8,650 bases of DNA from Rhodocyclaceae bacterium (GTDB taxonomy: Bacteria > Pseudomonadota > Gammaproteobacteria > Burkholderiales > Rhodocyclaceae). Below the pieces are notes generated by a model. It searched no databases. It had not been told where the DNA came from and saw only the letters and a program-made list of their open reading frames with translations. Numbering within the stretch: position 1 is the first letter of the stretch; every line of letters starts with the position of its first letter. A program made the position numbers and the translations under genes. The stretch lies in NCBI GenBank assembly GCA_018262875.1, contig JADFDL010000056.1, positions 1 through 8,650 of the forward strand. Direction: 5' to 3'. Positions 6,314 to 8,650 of the stretch are shown here, one piece after another.

Positions 6314-6670
6314 CTAGGCCGTCTGCTTGAACAGCAGACTCTTCATGCGATCGATCGCCTTGGCGATGGCCACGATTTCCTCGCCCGGTATCTGGCGTAT
6401 GACTTCCCTGGTCGCCGAGTCCACCACCGAGATGATCGTCTTTCCCGTTTCCTTGTCGACAGTGAATTGCAAGTCCCGTGCCACCGGCTCGACTGCCGTT
6501 TTCACGGCCTCGACGGCCTGTCTGACCTGTTCCGGGCTTGGCTGGGAAGCGGCCTGGCCGGGCAACTGAATTTCGGTCGGCGCAGGCTCCTTGACGGCAG
6601 CAGGGCGTCGCGGCGCACCCGTTTCCTGTGCCGCATAGGCCGCCAGGCTACTGATTTGCTGTATCGCCAT
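6314..6670 (-). CDS. flaG: FlaG family flagellar protein
   Basis: This 118-residue protein has a variable Pro/Ala-rich N-terminal half and a conserved FlaG domain (about 47-118). The domain includes LQFTVDKETGKTIISVVDS (67-85), REVIRQIPGEEIVAIAKAI (88-106) and a terminal RMKSLLFKQTA. FlaG proteins usually sit between fliC and fliD, as here, and in some bacteria affect filament length; their biochemical activity is not settled. ATG 6670 has only a weak Shine-Dalgarno sequence (AGCGG). A strong hairpin separates it from fliC, so it may be expressed at a lower level by readthrough from the fliC promoter; I see no separate promoter in the 74-base gap. Confidence 0.93.
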   Translation of the reverse strand: MAIQQISSLAAYAAQETGAPRRPAAVKEPAPTEIQLPGQAASQPSPEQVRQAVEAVKTAVEPVARDLQFTVDKETGKTIISVVDSATREVIRQIPGEEIVAIAKAIDRMKSLLFKQTA

Positions 6671-6696
6671 GATCCGCTCTGGTTATGTGGTTGGCA

Positions 6697-6720
6697 GGCG
6701 CCGGGCCTGGGCCCGGCGCC
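6697..6720 (-). terminator. GC hairpin between fliC and flaG (partial terminator or 3' end stabiliser)
   Basis: A perfect 11-base inverted repeat, GGCGCCGGGCC / GGCCCGGCGCC, is separated by two bases and lies 24 bases after the fliC stop codon. In the minus (gene) direction it is followed by TGCCAACC, not a T tract. It may therefore stabilise the abundant fliC message or cause only partial termination. The T-rich side (TTTCT) faces the plus strand, where no gene is evident. Confidence 0.55.
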
Positions 6721-6744
6721 TTTCTCCCAATGTGGCTGGAGACC

Positions 6745-8226
6745 TTAGCCGCGGAGCAGCGTCAGGACTTGCTGCGGCAGCGCGTTGGCTTGCGCCAGCA
6801 TCGCCGTGCCCGCTTGCTGCAGGATCTGGTTGCGCGACAGGCCGGCCGTTTCGGCCGCGAAGTCGGCATCCTGGATGCGGCTGCGGGAAGCCGACAGGTT
6901 TTCCGCGGTCGTCTGCAGGTTGGCAATCGCCGAGCTGAAGCGGTTCTGGTAGGCACCGAGGTCGCCCCGCGAGACGTTGATCTGGCCCAAAGCCGCATCC
7001 ACCACTGCGATGGCAAGCTGCGAATTCGCGGCGCTGGAGAGGCTGACGCTGGCCAGGGCGGAGAAGGCGCTGGACTGGGTGGCTGAGGTGAAGACATCCG
7101 TGTTGGCGCCGGCCAGCGTGATGGAGCCCTTGCTGCTGCTGAGTGACACAACGCCGCTCTTGATGGAGGAGTCGTTGCCAGCGTCGGTCAGCGTTTGGCC
7201 GGAAAATAAGGCCGTTGCAGTACCTGCGCCGCCAGTGTTGTCGTAGTTAAGAATGCTGATATCGCGCCCATCGGTTGTGGACAAGGTCAGGCCGGCTTTC
7301 GTCGAGGTGCTAGTGAAGGTTGCGGTAACCCCGGTAGAACCCTGCGCGCCGTTGATGGCGCCCATCAGTGTCGTGAGGTCCGTGGGATCCGCTACGGCCG
7401 CCGAGACAGTGACACCGTTGAGATCGAAGGTGACGGTGCCTGCGACCGAAACCCCGCTCAGCGTGGCGCTGTTCGAGGCGGTGGCAGTAACGCCAACGCC
7501 GGACGCATTGGTATTGATGGCGGCGGCGATGGCCTTGGCATCGGCGTTAGCCGCGTAGCCAAAGGCAGAAGTTGTGCCGCCATTGAGCGTGGTGATCGTC
7601 AGGCCGGCTTCCACACCGACGGTATTGCCGCCTGTGAGATCGGCCGCAGCCGCCTTGGTGACGCCCACGCCGCCCGCACCGACGACGCTTCCGGCTCCCA
7701 GCAGGATATTGCTGCCCAGTGCTGTCGCGCGCGCATCGGCAATTGAGTTGACCGAGATCGTCTGGTTGGCATTGGCGCCGACCTGGAAGTTCTGGGCGGT
7801 AAAGGAACCGTCGAGCAGGGTCAGGCCGTTGAATGAGGTCTGACCGGCAACCCGCGTGATTTCCGCGGTCAACTGGGCTGCTTCCGCATCCAGCGAGGCG
7901 CGGTCGGTGGCGCTGTTGGTGCCGTTGGCGGATTGAATCGCCAGTTCGCGGATTCGCTGCAGGTTGTTACCGATTTCGGCGAGCGCGCCTTCCGCCGTCT
8001 GCGCCAGCGAGATGCCGTCGTTGGCGTTGCGGGCGGCCTGGTTGAGGCCGCGAATCTGCGCGGTCATCCGCTCGGAAATGGCCAGGCCGGCGGCGTCGTC
8101 CTTGGCGCTGTTGATGCGCAGGCCGGAGGACAGGCGCTGCAGGGATGTGGCCAGCGCGGTCTGTGACGTGTTGAGGGCGCGTTGCGAGTTGAGCGATGAA
8201 ATGTTACTGTTGATTACCTGAGGCAT
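6745..8226 (-). CDS. fliC: Flagellin FliC
   Basis: This 493-residue protein is the major filament subunit. The N-terminal D0/D1 part (1-about 145) is canonical, MPQVINSNISSLNSQRALN through LQRLSSGLRINSAKDDAAGL, as is the C-terminal part (about 405-493), ending SRIQDADFAAETAGLSRNQI then ALPQQVLTLLRG. The D1 segment LQRIRELAIQSANG (89-102) resembles the TLR5-recognised site of beta/gammaproteobacterial flagellins. The middle (about 205-330) holds two flagellin_IN-like repeats, VEAGLTITTLNGG...INTNASGVGVTA and GTVTFDLNGVTVS...GVTATFT. AAGGAG (8234-8239 on the minus strand) precedes ATG 8226 by seven bases. A sigma-28 promoter at 8316-8342 gives a leader of about 80 bases. The Shine-Dalgarno region is complementary to the candidate small RNA at 8459-8537. 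Confidence 0.98.
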   Translation of the reverse strand: MPQVINSNISSLNSQRALNTSQTALATSLQRLSSGLRINSAKDDAAGLAISERMTAQIRGLNQAARNANDGISLAQTAEGALAEIGNNLQRIRELAIQSANGTNSATDRASLDAEAAQLTAEITRVAGQTSFNGLTLLDGSFTAQNFQVGANANQTISVNSIADARATALGSNILLGAGSVVGAGGVGVTKAAAADLTGGNTVGVEAGLTITTLNGGTTSAFGYAANADAKAIAAAINTNASGVGVTATASNSATLSGVSVAGTVTFDLNGVTVSAAVADPTDLTTLMGAINGAQGSTGVTATFTSTSTKAGLTLSTTDGRDISILNYDNTGGAGTATALFSGQTLTDAGNDSSIKSGVVSLSSSKGSITLAGANTDVFTSATQSSAFSALASVSLSSAANSQLAIAVVDAALGQINVSRGDLGAYQNRFSSAIANLQTTAENLSASRSRIQDADFAAETAGLSRNQILQQAGTAMLAQANALPQQVLTLLRG

Positions 8227-8281
8227 GACGTTTCTCCTTGCAAGATTTGAGGGTTGTGACAGCCAATCGCCCCTAGACTCC

Positions 8282-8300
8282 CATCAGGCGGGCGGTGATG
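8282..8300 (-). promoter_or_regulatory. Small hairpin near the 5' end of the fliC leader
   Basis: On the minus strand CATCA (8300-8296) can pair with TGATG (8286-8282) around a nine-base loop. It lies about nine bases from the predicted transcript start, a position where such hairpins can protect flagellin mRNA from decay. The stem is short, so this is tentative. Confidence 0.3.
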
Positions 8301-8315
8301 TCGCCGTCAAATGCA

Positions 8316-8342
8316 GTAACGGTATGACTCGGGAAAACTTTA
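8316..8342 (-). promoter_or_regulatory. Sigma-28 (FliA) promoter of fliC
   Basis: Read on the minus strand: TAAAGTTT (8342-8335, identical to the enteric sigma-28 -35 consensus), exactly 11 bases, then ACCGTTAC (8323-8316; consensus GCCGATAA, 5 of 8). The predicted start is near 8309, leaving a leader of about 80 bases before ATG 8226. Flagellin genes are the classical sigma-28 targets. Confidence 0.88.
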
Positions 8343-8368
8343 GGGCGGCGTCGCAAGGTTCCGCCCTA
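8341..8368. promoter_or_regulatory. Operator-like inverted repeat overlapping the fliC -35 box
   Basis: TAGGGCGG (8341-8348) and CCGCCCTA (8361-8368) are perfect reverse complements 12 bases apart. The left arm shares two bases with the sigma-28 -35 element. The repeat lies upstream of the predicted transcript start, so it would act as DNA, for example as a dimeric regulator site. I do not recognise the regulator. Confidence 0.45.
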
Positions 8369-8387
8369 TTTCTTTGTGCGGAAACGG

Positions 8388-8409
8388 TTTTTCAAATTCG
8401 TTGCAAAAA
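8388..8409. promoter_or_regulatory. AT-rich imperfect inverted repeat between the two sigma-28 promoters
   Basis: TTTTTCAA (8388-8395) and TTGCAAAAA (8401-8409) are inverted around ATTCG, with one extra base in the right arm. It lies upstream of both divergent sigma-28 promoters. It could be a UP-like element, a bend or a protein site; nothing in the sequence decides between these. Confidence 0.25.
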
Positions 8410-8425
8410 TATTCCCCGAATCTCC

Positions 8426-8452
8426 TCAAGTTCCCTCAACCGCCGCCGATAA
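8426..8452 (+). promoter_or_regulatory. Divergent sigma-28 (FliA) promoter with no downstream protein gene
   Basis: TCAAGTTC (8426-8433, 6 of 8 to TAAAGTTT; TCAAG is a known variant outside enterics), exactly 11 bases, then GCCGATAA (8445-8452, a perfect -10). It points away from fliC. The predicted start is about 8459. The only feature downstream within the window is the terminator at 8506-8537. Confidence 0.75.
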
Positions 8453-8458
8453 GACCTG

Positions 8459-8537
8459 TACACGCCTCCTTGCGTGCAGGGTTTTGCAGTCCCCTGACTC
8501 CCGTGAAAATCGCCGGTCCGCCGGCGATTTTCTTTTT
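8459..8537 (+). ncRNA. Candidate sigma-28-dependent small RNA, partly complementary to the fliC leader
   Basis: A sigma-28 promoter (8426-8452) and a strong intrinsic terminator (8506-8537) delimit a transcript of about 79 nt with no open frame. The 5' end can form a hairpin, CACGC (8461-8465) with GCGTG (8472-8476), presenting the loop CTCCTT, an anti-Shine-Dalgarno sequence. Bases 8466-8502 contain three blocks complementary to the fliC leader, in the right order for antiparallel pairing: 8466-8473 with 8234-8241 (8 pairs, covering the AAGGAG ribosome site), 8478-8489 with 8250-8262 (11 pairs, one mismatch, one bulge) and 8491-8502 with 8270-8282 (12 pairs, one bulge). The terminator ends in TTTTCTTTTT, of the kind bound by Hfq. 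Sigma-28-dependent small RNAs are known in E. coli; I do not recognise this one. Existence and function are inferred. Confidence 0.6.
8506..8537 (+). terminator. Strong intrinsic terminator of the candidate small RNA
   Basis: An 11-base perfect stem, AAAATCGCCGG (8506-8516) with CCGGCGATTTT (8521-8531), and loop TCCG are followed by CTTTTT to 8537. The T tract is on the plus-strand side. No plus-strand protein gene precedes it, so it needs another transcript to end. It may also work weakly in the minus direction, where the stem ends in TTTT followed by CACGGG. Confidence 0.85.
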
Positions 8538-8591
8538 GGCCGCAAAAGTCAGTCTCGCCAGGACGGCGCGACTTGCCCCTCACTCCTCACT

Positions 8592-8623
8592 CCCTCTCTC
8601 TCGCCCGTGGCCGGGAAAGAGGG
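8592..8623. repeat. CT-rich imperfect palindrome at the window end
   Basis: CCCTCT (8592-8597) can pair with AGAGGG (8618-8623), and CCCG (8604-8607) with CGGG (8612-8615), separated by an internal loop. The CT-rich arm and GA-rich partner look like intergenic palindromes common in GC-rich proteobacteria. It is preceded by a CACTCCT-type direct repetition at 8579-8594. Its role is unknown. Confidence 0.35.
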
Positions 8624-8650
8624 GGCTTGTTGCCGCGTCGATTGCATTTC

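Larger units (their letters stand above)
8227..8650. other. 424-base non-coding region upstream of fliC, dense in control elements
   Basis: I find no protein gene here. From left to right it holds the fliC leader, the fliC sigma-28 promoter, an inverted repeat overlapping its -35 box, an AT-rich stretch (about 8388-8415), a divergent sigma-28 promoter, a candidate small RNA with its terminator, and a CT-rich imperfect palindrome. From 8538 to 8590 I see nothing convincing. Confidence 0.8.

Noticed and set aside
8440..8452. The plus-strand GCCGATAA box as part of the fliC promoter
   Set aside because: It points away from fliC. fliC has its own minus-strand sigma-28 promoter with an exact -35 consensus at 8335-8342.
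8546..8574. AAGTC...GACTT inverted arms with an inner CGCC/GGCG as a second hairpin gene or terminator
   Set aside because: The stem is short and broken, has no T tract, and no promoter or conservation argument supports it.
8392..8583. A 63-codon minus-strand frame through the small-RNA region, or a shorter GTG-started peptide after AAGGAGG
   Set aside because: The long frame runs through the terminator hairpin and is rich in Arg/Gly without similarity to anything. The GTG is only one base from AAGGAGG, too close to be used.

Overview
The window is a piece of a flagellar gene cluster. High GC content, the gene order and the protein sequences suggest a betaproteobacterium, most likely Rhodocyclales-like (Azoarcus/Thauera/Dechloromonas type). 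That placement is inferred from gene content and style, not from a database match.

Layout. A plus-strand block at the left holds the 3' part of a sigma-54 flagellar response regulator (fleR/flrC type, 1-831). It is followed by a good -24/-12 promoter, a pair of inverted REP-like repeats, fliE (933-1259) and a terminator. The rest reads on the minus strand, from right to left: fliC (flagellin), flaG, fliD (filament cap), fliS (flagellin chaperone), fliT (cap chaperone), a fliK-family gene, a short flhB C-domain paralogue (flhB2) and a ycgR-type PilZ gene that converges on fliE. The spacings are short and several genes overlap: fliS/fliT by ATGA and fliK/flhB2 by 14 bases. A second pair of REP-like repeats lies between fliT and fliK.

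How the parts work together. FliC and FliD are the exported filament and cap subunits, FliS and FliT are their chaperones, and FlaG is a filament-associated protein. The FliK-family protein and FlhB2 look like an accessory export-switch pair. YcgR is a c-di-GMP-responsive motor brake. FleR is expected to activate sigma-54 promoters such as the one in front of fliE. fliC has its own strong sigma-28 promoter (8316-8342, minus strand).

Most interesting region. The 424 bases upstream of fliC contain no protein gene but are highly organised. A second sigma-28 promoter, with a perfect -10 box and the exact 11-base spacer, points away from fliC (8426-8452, plus strand). About 80 bases on is a strong intrinsic terminator (8506-8537). 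Together they define a candidate small RNA of about 79 nt. Its 5' half is colinearly complementary to the fliC 5' leader: 31 of 37 small-RNA bases fall in three matched blocks, and one block covers the fliC Shine-Dalgarno sequence. I read this as a possible flagellar-sigma-factor-dependent RNA that tunes flagellin translation. A relic leader duplication is the main alternative. An operator-like perfect inverted repeat also overlaps the fliC -35 box.
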